DNA of 64,000 bases from BD1-7 clade bacterium (GTDB taxonomy: Bacteria; Pseudomonadota; Gammaproteobacteria; Pseudomonadales; DT-91). Under the pieces are notes generated by a model. The model was not told the DNA's origin, did no database searches, and worked only from the letters and a program-made list of their open reading frames with translations. The first letter of the stretch is position 1. Each line of letters opens with the position of its first letter. Made by a program: the position numbers and the translations under genes. Positions 37,688 to 47,971 of the stretch are shown here, in pieces. Location: NCBI GenBank assembly GCA_902705865.1, contig CACSIO010000061.1, positions 212,216 to 276,215 of the forward strand, in the 5' to 3' direction.

Positions 37688-38749
37688 ATGAAATCTACAA
37701 GTGGTGTCGTATCGGTAATCTCTCTGGCTACTTTGCTGGTCACCGGGTGCGGGGGCAACGAGCCTACCGACGAAAAGGGAATGATGCGTGATCGCAAATA
37801 CGACTACCGCTTTATCGAAGAAACTTCTCGCATTAAAGTCCCCGAAAATCTGAGCTCAGAAGCACTGGTTGATTTGTATCCAGTGCCTGAGCTAAGCCCT
37901 TACGCAGGTACTGATTTTGTTTACGACTTGCCGATGGCGCCTCAGGCCGTTGGCGCGAACCGCGCGGCAGTTTCCATTCAGCGTTTAGGTGCAAAAGAAT
38001 GGGTTTTAACCGCATTCTCACCGAGTCAGGTGTGGCCCCGGTTAAAAGAGTTCATCGCGCAGCAGGGGCTGAGCGTACTGTCTCAGAATGGCGCCAAAGG
38101 TATTATTCGAGCCTATCAAGGTGCGCATGTTTTTGAATTCGACCTTGATCAAGGGTTTCAACGTAATACCTCAGAATTGCAGGTAACCGCTGTGCCGGGC
38201 CCGGACGGCTTGTCTGAAATAACATTCACCAAAGCGCAGGAATATACCCGTGCCGCGGCGCAGTATTTCGCTGATCTTGCTGATAAGCCAACCTATTCAT
38301 ACGCAGCTCAAGGCATCAGCACAGACAAAAAGCTTGAGATACTCCAGGATCGCACTGGCCAGAAGCAATTGATGCTCAGTATCGACCAGAAACGTGGTCT
38401 TGCTGCGCTTCGTGATGCGCTGGCTTCTGCGGGTTACAAAATTGATATGATGAATGCGCAGTCGCCGGCATTGACGCTATTGGACGTAACTTATTATCCG
38501 GTAAAACCGGAAGACGAGAAGCCGGGCTTTTGGGGTAAGTTATTTGGTGAGCCAGCGGATGGGTTTGATAAAAACGCACCGTATGCTGGCAATCAGTACT
38601 TGATCACAATGCGTTCTATCAAGGGTAAGCAAATCGTTAATGCTGAATTACCTGCACCTAAAGAAGGCGAGGACACCGAGCGTTCTCCGTTTGAGATGCG
38701 TAAGGAAATCAATTACGTTATCTTGCTGTTGCAAAAACACATGAGTTAA
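37688..38749 (+). CDS. bamC: Outer-membrane assembly lipoprotein BamC
   Basis: 353 residues. The signal has a lipobox (LLVTGC). The N-terminal unstructured stretch (YDYRFIEETSRIKVPENL) that binds BamD is recognisable, followed by two helix-grip domains (SIQRLGAKEWVLTAFSPSQV; LMLSIDQKRGLAALRDALAS). It is an accessory subunit of the beta-barrel assembly machine on the inner face of the outer membrane. Translationally close to dapA. Confidence 0.93.
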   Translation: MKSTSGVVSVISLATLLVTGCGGNEPTDEKGMMRDRKYDYRFIEETSRIKVPENLSSEALVDLYPVPELSPYAGTDFVYDLPMAPQAVGANRAAVSIQRLGAKEWVLTAFSPSQVWPRLKEFIAQQGLSVLSQNGAKGIIRAYQGAHVFEFDLDQGFQRNTSELQVTAVPGPDGLSEITFTKAQEYTRAAAQYFADLADKPTYSYAAQGISTDKKLEILQDRTGQKQLMLSIDQKRGLAALRDALASAGYKIDMMNAQSPALTLLDVTYYPVKPEDEKPGFWGKLFGEPADGFDKNAPYAGNQYLITMRSIKGKQIVNAELPAPKEGEDTERSPFEMRKEINYVILLLQKHMS

Positions 38750-38854
38750 GTTTGAAATTGGCCCTTTGTCTTCAGAGGGACCTATAGTGCACTGTATAGC
38801 ACTTTGAGTGATCGAGAATCATACCTTCGAGGTGTGGTTACCTCGAATGCAAGT

Positions 38855-39673
38855 ATGACGTTCTATCCTGAATTGGTCGCCGTGAATTCTGAAATAGCTG
38901 ATACCGAAAATCCGCATAAGCTGCTCTTTTGTTGCCTAGGTAGTGGTAGTAAGGGTAATGCAACACTAGTGAAGTATGCAGATACTACCGTCATGATTGA
39001 TTGTGGTTTCACCTACAAGCACACAATCGCGCAATTAGAAGCATTTGATATCGATCCGCAATCGCTGGATGCAGTTCTTGTTACCCATGAGCACTCTGAT
39101 CATATCAAGGGTGTTCGTACACTTTCCCGAAAATTAAATATTCCTGTCTATCTGACTCACGGAACTGCACGCTCTGATAAAATCAAAGGTGCACCCGAGC
39201 TACAATATCTGGTGCCTGATGTTGCGTTGCGAATCAAGGATATCGAAATAATCCCTGTTACGGTGCCACATGATGCTCATGAGCCATGTCAGTTTTTGCT
39301 AAGGGCTCAAGGCAGGCAGTTAGGTGTAGTAACCGATTTGGGCAGTATTTCAGGGCACGTTCAGCATATGTTTGATGGTTGTGATGCGCTGGTTTTGGAA
39401 GCAAATCATGATGTGCAGATGTTGCGTACCGGGCCGTACCCTCCATCCTTGAAGCACCGTGTTGAAAGTGATTGGGGGCATTTAAGTAACGAGCAAGCCG
39501 TGGCCTTTCTGGATGCCTTGCCAACCTTGCCGAGCCGGTTGGTACTTGCGCATATTAGCGAGAAAAATAATTGTTTGAATGTTGTCAAAAACACATTTCA
39601 GCGCTTTGAATCGCGCATTCCGACCGTTGTTTACGCGTGTCAGAATAAGGGGTTTGACTGGCTGGAAGTTTAA
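38855..39673 (+). CDS. YycJ/WalJ-like metallo-beta-lactamase-fold hydrolase
   Basis: About 273 residues. LLFCCLGSGSKGNATLV near the start and the metal motif THEHSDHIKG identify the YycJ/WalJ family of MBL-fold hydrolases, some of which are 5'-3' exonucleases. VIDCGF-type and VPHDAHEP blocks provide further ligands. The start is uncertain: ATG 38855 is used, TTG 38804 is in frame, and neither has a good ribosome site. It follows bamC by about 105 bp and precedes carbonic anhydrase. Confidence 0.85.
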   Translation: MTFYPELVAVNSEIADTENPHKLLFCCLGSGSKGNATLVKYADTTVMIDCGFTYKHTIAQLEAFDIDPQSLDAVLVTHEHSDHIKGVRTLSRKLNIPVYLTHGTARSDKIKGAPELQYLVPDVALRIKDIEIIPVTVPHDAHEPCQFLLRAQGRQLGVVTDLGSISGHVQHMFDGCDALVLEANHDVQMLRTGPYPPSLKHRVESDWGHLSNEQAVAFLDALPTLPSRLVLAHISEKNNCLNVVKNTFQRFESRIPTVVYACQNKGFDWLEV

Positions 39674-39697
39674 TTTGATGAGTGGAGATGCAAGCGT

Positions 39698-40291
39698 ATG
39701 TTAAGTGATTTGATTAAATTCAATAAACGCTGGTCCGAGTCGATCGCGCGTCAGGATCCAACGTACTTTGAAACACTGAGTGAATCACAGGCCCCTGAAT
39801 ATTTGTGGATCGGCTGTTCTGATAGCCGCGTACCCGCAGAGTCCATTTTAGGCCTTAAGCCGGGTGAGCTGTTCGTACACCGTAATGTCGCCAATCAAAT
39901 TCAAGTTGATGACAACAACTCCATGTCGGTACTGCAATTCGCGGTGACGGCCTTAAAGGTTAAACACATCATCGTATGTGGGCATTCGGGTTGCGGAGGT
40001 ATAAACGCGTCCCTGAATCGGGCTGGCACTGATTATCTTGAAGGTTGGTTAAAACCAATAGTGCAAATTGCTGATGAAAATCAGGCCGTGCTTGATGCGA
40101 TTGAAGACGAATCTGAGCGTGTGTTTGAATTAGCGCGCATGAATGTGCGCTATCAAATTGAGCTGCTCAAACATCACCCGATAGTCAATGAAGCTTGGGC
40201 AGCAGGAAGTGAGCTTAATCTCCACGGTTGGATGTTTGATATTTGTACTGGCCAGTTGGAAGACCTTAAGGTTTCCTGTTCGGAGAATTAA
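39698..40291 (+). CDS. can: Beta-class carbonic anhydrase
   Basis: 197 residues. Zinc site: Cys in IGCSDSRVPAE (with the Asp-Arg dyad), His and Cys in VCGHSGCGGI. The segment HRNVANQI is also typical. It interconverts CO2 and bicarbonate in the cytosol, feeding carboxylases. TGGAGA precedes the ATG. Twenty-four bases after the MBL hydrolase gene. Confidence 0.96.
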   Translation: MLSDLIKFNKRWSESIARQDPTYFETLSESQAPEYLWIGCSDSRVPAESILGLKPGELFVHRNVANQIQVDDNNSMSVLQFAVTALKVKHIIVCGHSGCGGINASLNRAGTDYLEGWLKPIVQIADENQAVLDAIEDESERVFELARMNVRYQIELLKHHPIVNEAWAAGSELNLHGWMFDICTGQLEDLKVSCSEN

Positions 40292-40309
40292 TAACACCCC
40301 GTCAATGCA

Positions 40310-40353
40310 GTATCGCCGGTAGTCTTGGTCTATTAACCCAGCGCCGGCGATAC
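40310..40353. repeat. 10-bp inverted repeat between convergent genes
   Basis: GTATCGCCGG and CCGGCGATAC flank a 24-base loop just after can. There is no T-run directly after the stem, so it is at best a weak or processed terminator. Confidence 0.4.
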
Positions 40354-40374
40354 GGTTTCTCATCGGTCACTGAT

Positions 40375-40713
40375 TTATTCGTTCGTATCCGATTCGGTTG
40401 TGTGAGTAAGCCCGGCTTCGATGTTGTCTAGTAGTGTGTCGATGCGTTTGTCAGTTTCGTCATCTGTTTCTTTTTCTGGATCATTTTTAAACTCGCCCAG
40501 TTTAGGTAGACGTTTCTCATCCAGTGTTACTTCCGTGACCCGGATGCGCAGGTCGGTGTTTTTTGCATTGGTTTCGATCAGTGTGTTCAGGGCTTCGTCG
40601 TAGTGCTTTTCGCAATAAGTCTGTTTACTCTCTCCCGCGCTAACCCATTCGCTCTTGTTCTTGTGCAGGAATTCATTGTTCTGGTTGCGGAGTACGTAAG
40701 CAGTGGTGGTCAT
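40375..40713 (-). CDS. Small acidic protein, unknown
   Basis: 112 residues, soluble and charged. The first 30 residues (MTTTAYVLRNQNNEFLHKNK) are probably a small beta unit, and the last 40 are acidic and probably helical (DPEKETDDETDKRIDTLLDN). AAGG lies 9 bases before the ATG. Monocistronic between convergent can and divergent pilZ-like gene. No family recognised. Confidence 0.65.
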   Translation of the reverse strand: MTTTAYVLRNQNNEFLHKNKSEWVSAGESKQTYCEKHYDEALNTLIETNAKNTDLRIRVTEVTLDEKRLPKLGEFKNDPEKETDDETDKRIDTLLDNIEAGLTHTTESDTNE

Positions 40714-40926
40714 GTCGTGTGGCCTTATAAATTCTCGGTTTCTCTACCAGCTTGTTGTCGGCCTTGTAGTCGGCAACATAGCGCCTTATCACGCAAGGGG
40801 TAAGGCATTGTATTAACAATAGTTTATTGTATCTAGGCGAGGCTCAAGCTCTGTTGTACAAAGTGGGTTATTTGGTGTAGCCTCGAATGAATATTTTGTG
40901 ACGCGATATTTTAGCAGGATTGCACT

Positions 40927-41196
40927 TTGAATCACGATAATCGACTGCACAGGCGTTCCGGACTGGCCGCCAATGTGATTTTACGCCATCCAGGTTTTGG
41001 TGAGTTAAACCTGAAGGCTCATGATATTTCTGACGGTGGTATTTCCGTAAAGCTTGGGAATCATATTGCACCTCCGGTAGGCACGCTCGTCGATGTCATT
41101 ATCAAGAGCCATACCGGCCCGATCAATGCTGAACCCGTGAAAATGGAAGTTCGACATGCGAGTCACGGAATTATAGGCCTTAAATTTCTCAAGTAA
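40927..41196 (+). CDS. PilZ-domain protein
   Basis: 89 residues, a single PilZ domain. The c-di-GMP motifs are present: Arg cluster RLHRRSGL at the N-terminus and DISDGGISV (D-x-S-x2-G) about 25 residues on. Start is TTG with AGGA 7 bases upstream. It is a likely c-di-GMP effector; its output partner is unknown. Another c-di-GMP-type gene (HD-GYP, 35297) lies in the same window. Confidence 0.88.
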   Translation: MNHDNRLHRRSGLAANVILRHPGFGELNLKAHDISDGGISVKLGNHIAPPVGTLVDVIIKSHTGPINAEPVKMEVRHASHGIIGLKFLK

Positions 41197-41279
41197 TCAT
41201 ACAAACATGTATGGTTACCTAGTTTTTTATTTAGTGGCCTTCACGGTCATGAATTCGCTACAAGTTGCCTGAAAATTAC

Positions 41280-42062
41280 ATGCAATCACTTGCTTGGGTC
41301 GCCCCTTTTGAAATAGTTGACGATGATCTGCTCGTTGATATCGAACAGCTATCGCTGCCGCGTGTTGTCGATCAAAAAGATGCATTGTTGAAGGGCTATG
41401 TCTACGTTCTTTCGCAACATGATCATTTGTTGCATGTAGTGCCTGCTGATAAAAAGCTGGGCGGGCCAGTTAACTGCAATTTTGATTCAGGCGCTGCCTC
41501 ATTTCGGCGCAAAAATGCCGGTATCAAACAGGAAATTGCCAGAGCCTGCGGTTTAAAAAAGGACGCTCGCCCATCGATACTCGATGCCACGGCGGGGTTG
41601 GGTGGTGATGCGTTTGTTCTGGCGTCACTCGGATCTCATGTGACCATGATTGAACAGAATCCAGTGGTACATCTTCTGCTCAAATCCGGCCTTCGGGCGG
41701 CGTCAGTCAGCGAAGATGATGAGTTATCAATCATAGCTTCTGACAAAATGCGGCTGGCTGCTTGTCAGTCATCGCTCGATTTTTTTGCCGAGCTGCAAGC
41801 TGAATCCTTCGATGTGGTTTATCTCGATCCGATGTTCCCCGATCGACGAAAGTCCGCCAAGGTGAAGAAGGGAATGCAGTATTTTCATGATCTTGTGGGT
41901 ATTGATTCGGCACAAGAGCCAGAGTTACTTACGAAGGCGTTGCTTATTGCAGGTAAGCGCGTCGTTGTGAAGCGGCCCAAGCAAGCGCCTTATCTTGCTG
42001 ATCGAAAGCCCAGTCTTGAGATGTCTTCAAAAACCATTCGGTACGATATTTATCTGGTTTGA
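41280..42062 (+). CDS. rsmJ: 16S rRNA (guanine1516-N2)-methyltransferase
   Basis: About 260 residues. SAM-binding block ILDATAGLGGDAFVLASLG and the characteristic catalytic block YLDPMFPDRRKSAKVKKGMQ identify RsmJ, which methylates a guanine of 16S rRNA in the small subunit. ATG 41280 is chosen; TTG 41265 is an alternative in frame. Single gene. Confidence 0.93.
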   Translation: MQSLAWVAPFEIVDDDLLVDIEQLSLPRVVDQKDALLKGYVYVLSQHDHLLHVVPADKKLGGPVNCNFDSGAASFRRKNAGIKQEIARACGLKKDARPSILDATAGLGGDAFVLASLGSHVTMIEQNPVVHLLLKSGLRAASVSEDDELSIIASDKMRLAACQSSLDFFAELQAESFDVVYLDPMFPDRRKSAKVKKGMQYFHDLVGIDSAQEPELLTKALLIAGKRVVVKRPKQAPYLADRKPSLEMSSKTIRYDIYLV

Positions 42063-42190
42063 CGTTATTTCTTTACGGTGGCACTAATAGTTGCAATATG
42101 CGGACTACCGCAATTGCGAACTTAGGCATGTGGTGGCGTACTTGGTTTTAACAGATGATTGCAATTCGTCTTACCAAGCTCATCGAGGTT

Positions 42191-42676
42191 TTATTTCTCA
42201 CTCGCTGATTCTGCATTCAAGGTGGTGCGCCAGATTCGAAACTTCACATCAATACCCTTGGGAACATAAATAACGTACGGCAAGCGGCTGTTGTAGCGTA
42301 AAGTGAATTCTTTGCCAACGATAGGAACATAACGTTTTTTGGCAGGTTGGGGGCAGGCCATCATCGTCGAAGGCCCCGGTTTTACATCTTCTAGTTCGTA
42401 ATAGCTGTATCCCCACCCTTTGACGGATTCTTGATCCAATTCCCCGCGCAATGCACGAAGGTTGCAGTCAGCTTTTTGTAATCTGCTGGCGACAATCTCA
42501 AGTTTGAAAAGGCTTTCATCTTCTTGCTCAGGCACGCGAATGACAAAACGATCTTGATTTTTGTCGGCCTCCGGAAACATATGAATGTCCTCTTTATCCG
42601 CTAGCGCTTGTGCGCCTGCCAATAGCAAGGCCATAAAACCAAGGGTATGTAGCGGCTTTGTTATGTGCTTTGTCAT
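42191..42676 (-). CDS. eco: Ecotin, periplasmic serine-protease inhibitor
   Basis: 161 residues with a signal peptide ending near QALA. It matches E. coli ecotin closely: DCNLRALRGELDQESVKGWG, then YSYYELEDVKPGPSTMMACP and LRYNSRLPYVIYVPKGIDVK. The STMMAC segment holds the P1 Met of the inhibitory loop and one half of the conserved disulfide. It forms dimers in the periplasm that block chymotrypsin-fold proteases, including foreign ones. Confidence 0.95.
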   Translation of the reverse strand: MTKHITKPLHTLGFMALLLAGAQALADKEDIHMFPEADKNQDRFVIRVPEQEDESLFKLEIVASRLQKADCNLRALRGELDQESVKGWGYSYYELEDVKPGPSTMMACPQPAKKRYVPIVGKEFTLRYNSRLPYVIYVPKGIDVKFRIWRTTLNAESASEK

Positions 42677-42948
42677 GAGAGGTTCCTTTTGCTAATGACT
42701 GATTCGGGCAGACATAGGTAGAGCGTCAGTAAAGCGATAATGGTAGGTTAGTTCAAGGTGTTTCGCTCAGTTATTTTGGTGTTGCTTTACGCCGGATTTC
42801 GAAAGTGCGCGCAGCAGGCCTGATGGGTTCGTCGTGTATGTCTTGTCGTTTGTTAATATTCTTCCTCGCTAGAGTATTCGACACGATAGAGCAGTGTGGT
42901 TCATGCACATCGGCCGTGGTGCTGTAATTTGTGAAGTAAGCACGCATT

Positions 42949-42980
42949 AAAAAGCCGGCAAGAGTACTTGCCGGCTTTTT
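42949..42980. terminator. Bidirectional terminator after valS
   Basis: A perfect 14-bp stem AAAAAGCCGGCAAG / CTTGCCGGCTTTTT with an AGTA loop, 28 bp beyond the valS stop. A-run and T-run on both sides. On the minus strand it ends the valS transcript. Confidence 0.94.
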
Positions 42981-43008
42981 AAGCTATCCGTTGTGTGGCC
43001 CAGAAATA

Positions 43009-45867
43009 TCAGGCCAGTGCGGAGAGTTTTTCTCGTTGTTGCTCAAGATTCGCGACAGCTTCATCATAGCCAGCCAACTTGGCTTTTTCTTTCTCAACGA
43101 CATCTGCAGGTGCATTCGCAACAAATTTTTGATTCGACAATTTGCCTTCAACGCGCGATTTATCCTTGAGGATTTTCTCAATCTCTTTGTTGAGGCGGGC
43201 GAGCTCTTTGTCGGTATCGATGTTGCCTGCCAGTGGTACAAGCACTTTCATGTTGCCGACCAGCTGAGTTGCGGCCATTGGTGCTTCGTCACCGGCATTC
43301 AGCCACGTGATGTTTTCTAATTTGGCCAAACGCTGCAGATACTGCGTGTTGTCTTCCAGATTGGCTTTGTCGCTGTCATTGCCGTCCAGCAGGAAGAGAT
43401 CCAGCGCTTTGGATGGCGGGATATTCAACTCGCCGCGGATGTTACGAACGCCAACGATAACGCCTTTGAGCCATTCAACTGTCGCAGTTGCTTCAGAATT
43501 AATTAGCGCGTCGTCAGCGGTTGGGTAGGCTTGCAGCATGATGGTATCGCCGGATACGCCTGCCAGAGGTTTAACGCGCTGCCAGATGCTCTCAGTGATA
43601 AAAGGCATAATCGGATGAGCAATACGCAGAATGGTTTCAAGAACTGTGACCAAGGTTTTGCGTGTGCCAATCAACTGTTCGGCGTCTGTTTCATCATTAA
43701 ACAGAATCGGTTTTGATAGCTCGATATACCAGTCGCAATACTCGTTTTTGACAAAATCGAAGATGGCTTGGCTAGCCAAATCAAAGCGATAAGAGTCAAA
43801 TGCAGCAGTTACTTCTTGAATACACTGCTGAAGGCGGCTGAGAATCCATTCGTCAGTTGTCGATAATGTGTACGCCGAGCCCGTTTGACCACAATCCTGA
43901 TCCTCTGTGTTGGTCAACACATAGCGCGTCGCATTCCAGATCTTGTTGCAGAAATTACGATAGCCTTCGAGGCGTTTCATGTCCCAGTTAATGTCACGAC
44001 CGGTCGATGCCAATGCCGCCAGGGTAAAGCGCAGGGCGTCGGTGCCGTGTTCTTCGATGCCGTCAGGGAATTCTTTTTTCGTGCGCTTGCCAATCTTCTC
44101 AGCAAGTTGTGGCTGCATCATGTTGCCGGTACGTTTGGTCAGCAGGCTTTCAAGGTCGATGCCGTCAATCATATCCAGAGGATCAAGAACGTTACCTTTG
44201 GATTTCGACATTTTCTGACCCGCTTCATCACGAATGAGGCCGGTAACATAAACCGTTTTGAACGGTACCTGAGGTTTGCCGTCTTCGTCTTTCATGAAGT
44301 GCATAGTCATCATGATCATGCGTGCAACCCAGAAGAAGATAATATCAAATCCGGTTACTAACACGTCGGTCGGGTGGAACGTTTTCAGGCGCTCAGTCAT
44401 TTCAGGCCAGCCGAGTGTGCCGAATGTCCATAATGCCGAACTGAACCAAGTATCGAGAACGTCGTCGTCCTGCTTGAGTTCGATGTCGCTCGCGATATTG
44501 TGTTTTTCGCGAACGTCGGCTTCGCTGGCACCGACATAAACATTGCCTTCAGCGTCATACCACGCAGGAATTCGATGGCCCCACCAGAGTTGGCGGGAAA
44601 TACACCAGTCTTGGATGTCACGCATCCAGGAGAAATACATATTTTCGTATTGCTTCGGCACAAACTGAATATCGCCACCTTCTACTGCTTCAATAGCCGG
44701 TTTTGCCAGTGTCTTGGCATCAACAAACCACTGATCTGTCAGCATGGGTTCGATAACCAAGCCAGAGCGATCGCCGCGGGGCACTTTCAATGCATGGTCG
44801 TTGACGCTCACAAGCAAGCCAAGCTCGTCCAGTTTTGCAATGATCGCCTTGCGCGCTTTATAACGATCCAAGCCAGCAAATTCTGCGGGTAGTTGTGTGT
44901 CTAGCTCGGTATTTTCGCTACCGTCAGAATTGTAGGCTTCCGCTTCAGCCAATACTGCGGCATCTTTATCGAATATGTTGAACATTGGTAGCTGGTGACG
45001 TTTACCAATTTCGTAGTCATTAAAATCATGTGCTGGGGTGGTTTTTACACAGCCGGTACCGAATTCCGGGTCTACATGAGTATCACCCACAATCAAAATA
45101 CGGCGGCCCACTAACGGCAGCTCAACAAATTTTCCAATCAGGTTGTTGTAGCGTTCATCATCCGGATGCACTGCAACGCCGGAATCACCCAGCATGGTTT
45201 CTGGGCGAGTCGTGGCAACAACTAGGTAATCTTTGCCGTCGTTGGTTTTAGCGCCATCGGCCAGTGGGTATTTAAACTCCCACATGAAACCTTTTTCGTC
45301 GGTGTTTTCGACTTCCAGATCTGAAATGGCGGTGTGGAATTTAGGGTCCCAATTGACGAGGCGTTTACCGCGATAAATCAATTTGTCTTCATAGAGGCGA
45401 ATAAAAACCTGCTGAACAGCGCTGTAGAAGCCATCGTCCATGGTGAAACGTTCGTTTTCCCAGTCAACGGAGTTACCAAGGCGGCGCATTTGCTCGGTGA
45501 TGGTGCCACCGGATTGTTCTTTCCAATCCCAGACTTTTTCAATGAAGGCTTCACGGCCCATCTCGACGCGCGTAGGCTGATTTTCAACCGCCAATTTACG
45601 TTCAACCACCATCTGTGTCGCAATACCGGCGTGATCTGTACCGACCTGCCAAAGCGCGTTTTTACCTTGCATACGCGCTAATCGGGTGAGGGCATCCTGA
45701 ATGGTATGCTGGAATGCATGGCCCATGTGCAAGCTACCGGTGACATTCGGCGGAGGAATCATCACGCAAAAACTGTCACCACTACCTGATGGACGGAAAT
45801 AGCCTTTGGCTTCCCATTCTTTGTAGATGTCGGATTCGATATTGCCGGGGCTATAAGTGGTATCCAT
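43009..45867 (-). CDS. valS: Valyl-tRNA synthetase
   Basis: 952 residues, normal size. Class I signatures: [15 protein letters not shown] (HIGH-type) and KMSKSKGNV. The anticodon-binding domain and the C-terminal coiled-coil arm (about residues 880-952, [20 protein letters not shown]) are complete. The editing domain is present ([22 protein letters not shown]). It lies downstream of pepA and holC in the usual gammaproteobacterial order. Confidence 0.98.
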   Translation of the reverse strand: MDTTYSPGNIESDIYKEWEAKGYFRPSGSGDSFCVMIPPPNVTGSLHMGHAFQHTIQDALTRLARMQGKNALWQVGTDHAGIATQMVVERKLAVENQPTRVEMGREAFIEKVWDWKEQSGGTITEQMRRLGNSVDWENERFTMDDGFYSAVQQVFIRLYEDKLIYRGKRLVNWDPKFHTAISDLEVENTDEKGFMWEFKYPLADGAKTNDGKDYLVVATTRPETMLGDSGVAVHPDDERYNNLIGKFVELPLVGRRILIVGDTHVDPEFGTGCVKTTPAHDFNDYEIGKRHQLPMFNIFDKDAAVLAEAEAYNSDGSENTELDTQLPAEFAGLDRYKARKAIIAKLDELGLLVSVNDHALKVPRGDRSGLVIEPMLTDQWFVDAKTLAKPAIEAVEGGDIQFVPKQYENMYFSWMRDIQDWCISRQLWWGHRIPAWYDAEGNVYVGASEADVREKHNIASDIELKQDDDVLDTWFSSALWTFGTLGWPEMTERLKTFHPTDVLVTGFDIIFFWVARMIMMTMHFMKDEDGKPQVPFKTVYVTGLIRDEAGQKMSKSKGNVLDPLDMIDGIDLESLLTKRTGNMMQPQLAEKIGKRTKKEFPDGIEEHGTDALRFTLAALASTGRDINWDMKRLEGYRNFCNKIWNATRYVLTNTEDQDCGQTGSAYTLSTTDEWILSRLQQCIQEVTAAFDSYRFDLASQAIFDFVKNEYCDWYIELSKPILFNDETDAEQLIGTRKTLVTVLETILRIAHPIMPFITESIWQRVKPLAGVSGDTIMLQAYPTADDALINSEATATVEWLKGVIVGVRNIRGELNIPPSKALDLFLLDGNDSDKANLEDNTQYLQRLAKLENITWLNAGDEAPMAATQLVGNMKVLVPLAGNIDTDKELARLNKEIEKILKDKSRVEGKLSNQKFVANAPADVVEKEKAKLAGYDEAVANLEQQREKLSALA

Positions 45868-46006
45868 AGAGAAATGTCTTAGTGGTTGGTCTCAGGAACC
45901 GCAAAAGCCGACGTGTGCCGGATTTATGTGCGGTTAGAATGCTGGTGTTATCAAACAGGCGATTATATACGTCGGGCCGCTTGAGGGGAACCTTGCGGGT
46001 TACCTG

Positions 46007-46459
46007 CTAACGTCGCATGTCATGCCAGTTAAGCGGGTAATTTTTGTGCCGATAGGTTTTGAAGTTTTCACGGCCCAGCGCGAGCACTTGCTCATCGCTG
46101 TTCAGTACTTCGGAAACACGCTGAAACCGCGAAAAAAACGGCTCAATACGGTCAGTGAGGTTGATGAGTAAGTCGTGATGGTCTTGCGGCGGTGATTGCC
46201 AGCCGATGCAGATGTCATCATTCGCATCGCTATTGCCCGCGTTGTCAGTGGTGTTGCCGTCCATCAATTGATGGGGTAAAAAGGCTTGTGTCTGGAAGCG
46301 CCAAAGCGCTTCGTCCAGTTGCCGGGCAGAGGATTCGTCAGGGCAATGGATGTAAATCCGATGCCCCAGTCGAAAAGTTTTCTGAACCAATTTACAGGCG
46401 AATTGATAACGCCCAGTGATGTCAGTTTCAGGAACCAGATAAAAATCAACCCGTGTCAT
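46007..46459 (-). CDS. holC: DNA polymerase III chi subunit
   Basis: 150 residues. MTRVDFYLVPETD, CKLVQKTFRLGHRIYIHCPD, LDEALWRFQTQAFLPHQL and NLTDRIEPFFSRFQRVSEVL are typical of HolC. Chi links the clamp loader to single-stranded DNA-binding protein at the replication fork. It sits between pepA (36 bp upstream) and valS, the conserved context. Confidence 0.93.
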   Translation of the reverse strand: MTRVDFYLVPETDITGRYQFACKLVQKTFRLGHRIYIHCPDESSARQLDEALWRFQTQAFLPHQLMDGNTTDNAGNSDANDDICIGWQSPPQDHHDLLINLTDRIEPFFSRFQRVSEVLNSDEQVLALGRENFKTYRHKNYPLNWHDMRR

Positions 46460-46495
46460 CGCAGTCGCTTAGCCCAATGGCAAGTAAATTGGCAA

Positions 46496-47971
46496 TCAGC
46501 CGTTATTGATCAAGTATTGGGTCAATAGGCTTACCGGGCGCCCGGTTGCGCCTTTCGCGGCACCACTTTTCCAGGCAGCGCCAGCGATATCAAGGTGTGC
46601 CCAGCGGTATTCGCTAGTAAAGCGCGAGAGAAAACAGGCTGCAGTAACTGAGCCGGCTTCTGGGCCGCCAATGTTGCCGATATCGGCAAATTTACTGTCG
46701 AGCTGTTTGTCATATTCTGCCCAAAGTGGCATTGGCCATGCACGATCGTAGGTTTCGTCACCGGCGGTTTTCAGGTCGGCAGAGAGCTTTTCGTCATTGG
46801 CATAAAGGCCCGCAGCATGTTGGCCCAGCGCGACAACGCAGGCACCGGTAAGTGTTGCGATATCAATAACGGCTTTAGGCTTATAACGTTCGACATACGT
46901 CAGGGCATCACACAATACCAAGCGACCTTCAGCATCCGTATTGAGTACTTCGATGGTTTTGCCAGACATACTAGTGACGACATCACCTGGTTTAGTCGCT
47001 TTGCCAGACGGCATGTTTTCAACAGCGCCAACAACACAGACCAGATTAATTTTAAGATCTAGTTGAGCGACTGCGTTAATTGTTCCAAAAACACTCGCTG
47101 CTCCGCACATGTCGTACTTCATTTCATCCATACGAGCGCCAGGTTTGATCGAGATGCCGCCGCTGTCGAATGTTACGCCTTTACCAACGAGTACCGTCGG
47201 CTTGGTTTTCTTGGCAGCGCCTTGATAATCCATGATGATGAATTTGGCTGGCTCTTCAGTGCCCGCGGTGACGCTCAGAAGCGACCCCATGCCCAGCTTC
47301 TTCATGTCAGATTCATTAAGGATCTTGGTGGTGATTTTGTCGTAATTTTCAGCAAGCGATTTTGCTTGATTTGCCAAGTAACTCGGTGTGCAGATGTTGC
47401 CGGGAAGATTCCCCAGGTTCATAGCGACTTTTGCGCCTTCGGCCATTGCGTTGCCCTGGCTAGCGAGTGATTTCGCCTTTGCGGCACTCAGTGTTGAAGT
47501 CAAATAGACTTTTTTCAGTCGTGTTGCTTCAGCCTTTTTCGACAGCGTTTCGTCGTAACGGTAATCAGCAATTGCCCATAAATTAGCGGCATGTTTGATC
47601 AGGGTATTTTCATCGGCATCTTCAGTATCGAAAGCATCAAGCAAAACTATCGCGTTGCGAGATTGGGTCGCGCGCACTGCGTTGACGGCGGCGGTCATAT
47701 TTTTGCGGAATGCGCTGATGTCGGATTTCTTGCCGCAACCCACGGTAACGAGTGTTTTAAAACTGGCGGATTCAGGTGCGTAGAGTGTCGTAACTTTACC
47801 GGCCTTGTTAGAGAGTTCTTTCGTCTTTTTCAGGCGACTTAAAACACCGCCCATTTCTTTATCAACCGCCGCAAAAAGTGCAGATGCTTTACTTGTGTCA
47901 AACAAGGGCATAACCAGGCAATCGGTATTGGTCTTTGCCCAGCTGTTCTGTGGTTTGATGATAAAGTCCAT
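46496..47971 (-). CDS. pepA: Leucyl aminopeptidase (PepA)
   Basis: About 491 residues from ATG 47971 (MDFIIKPQNSWAKTN), which has GGAG 5 bases upstream; a frame up to 48118 adds 49 atypical residues. The M17 active-site region is intact: LVGKGVTFDSGGISIKPG, MKYDMCGAASV, NTDAEGRLVL and the C-terminal RFTSEYRWAHLDIAG. It is a hexameric bimetal aminopeptidase; in E. coli it also acts as a DNA-binding repressor and Xer accessory factor. First gene of pepA-holC-valS. Confidence 0.95.
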   Translation of the reverse strand: MDFIIKPQNSWAKTNTDCLVMPLFDTSKASALFAAVDKEMGGVLSRLKKTKELSNKAGKVTTLYAPESASFKTLVTVGCGKKSDISAFRKNMTAAVNAVRATQSRNAIVLLDAFDTEDADENTLIKHAANLWAIADYRYDETLSKKAEATRLKKVYLTSTLSAAKAKSLASQGNAMAEGAKVAMNLGNLPGNICTPSYLANQAKSLAENYDKITTKILNESDMKKLGMGSLLSVTAGTEEPAKFIIMDYQGAAKKTKPTVLVGKGVTFDSGGISIKPGARMDEMKYDMCGAASVFGTINAVAQLDLKINLVCVVGAVENMPSGKATKPGDVVTSMSGKTIEVLNTDAEGRLVLCDALTYVERYKPKAVIDIATLTGACVVALGQHAAGLYANDEKLSADLKTAGDETYDRAWPMPLWAEYDKQLDSKFADIGNIGGPEAGSVTAACFLSRFTSEYRWAHLDIAGAAWKSGAAKGATGRPVSLLTQYLINNG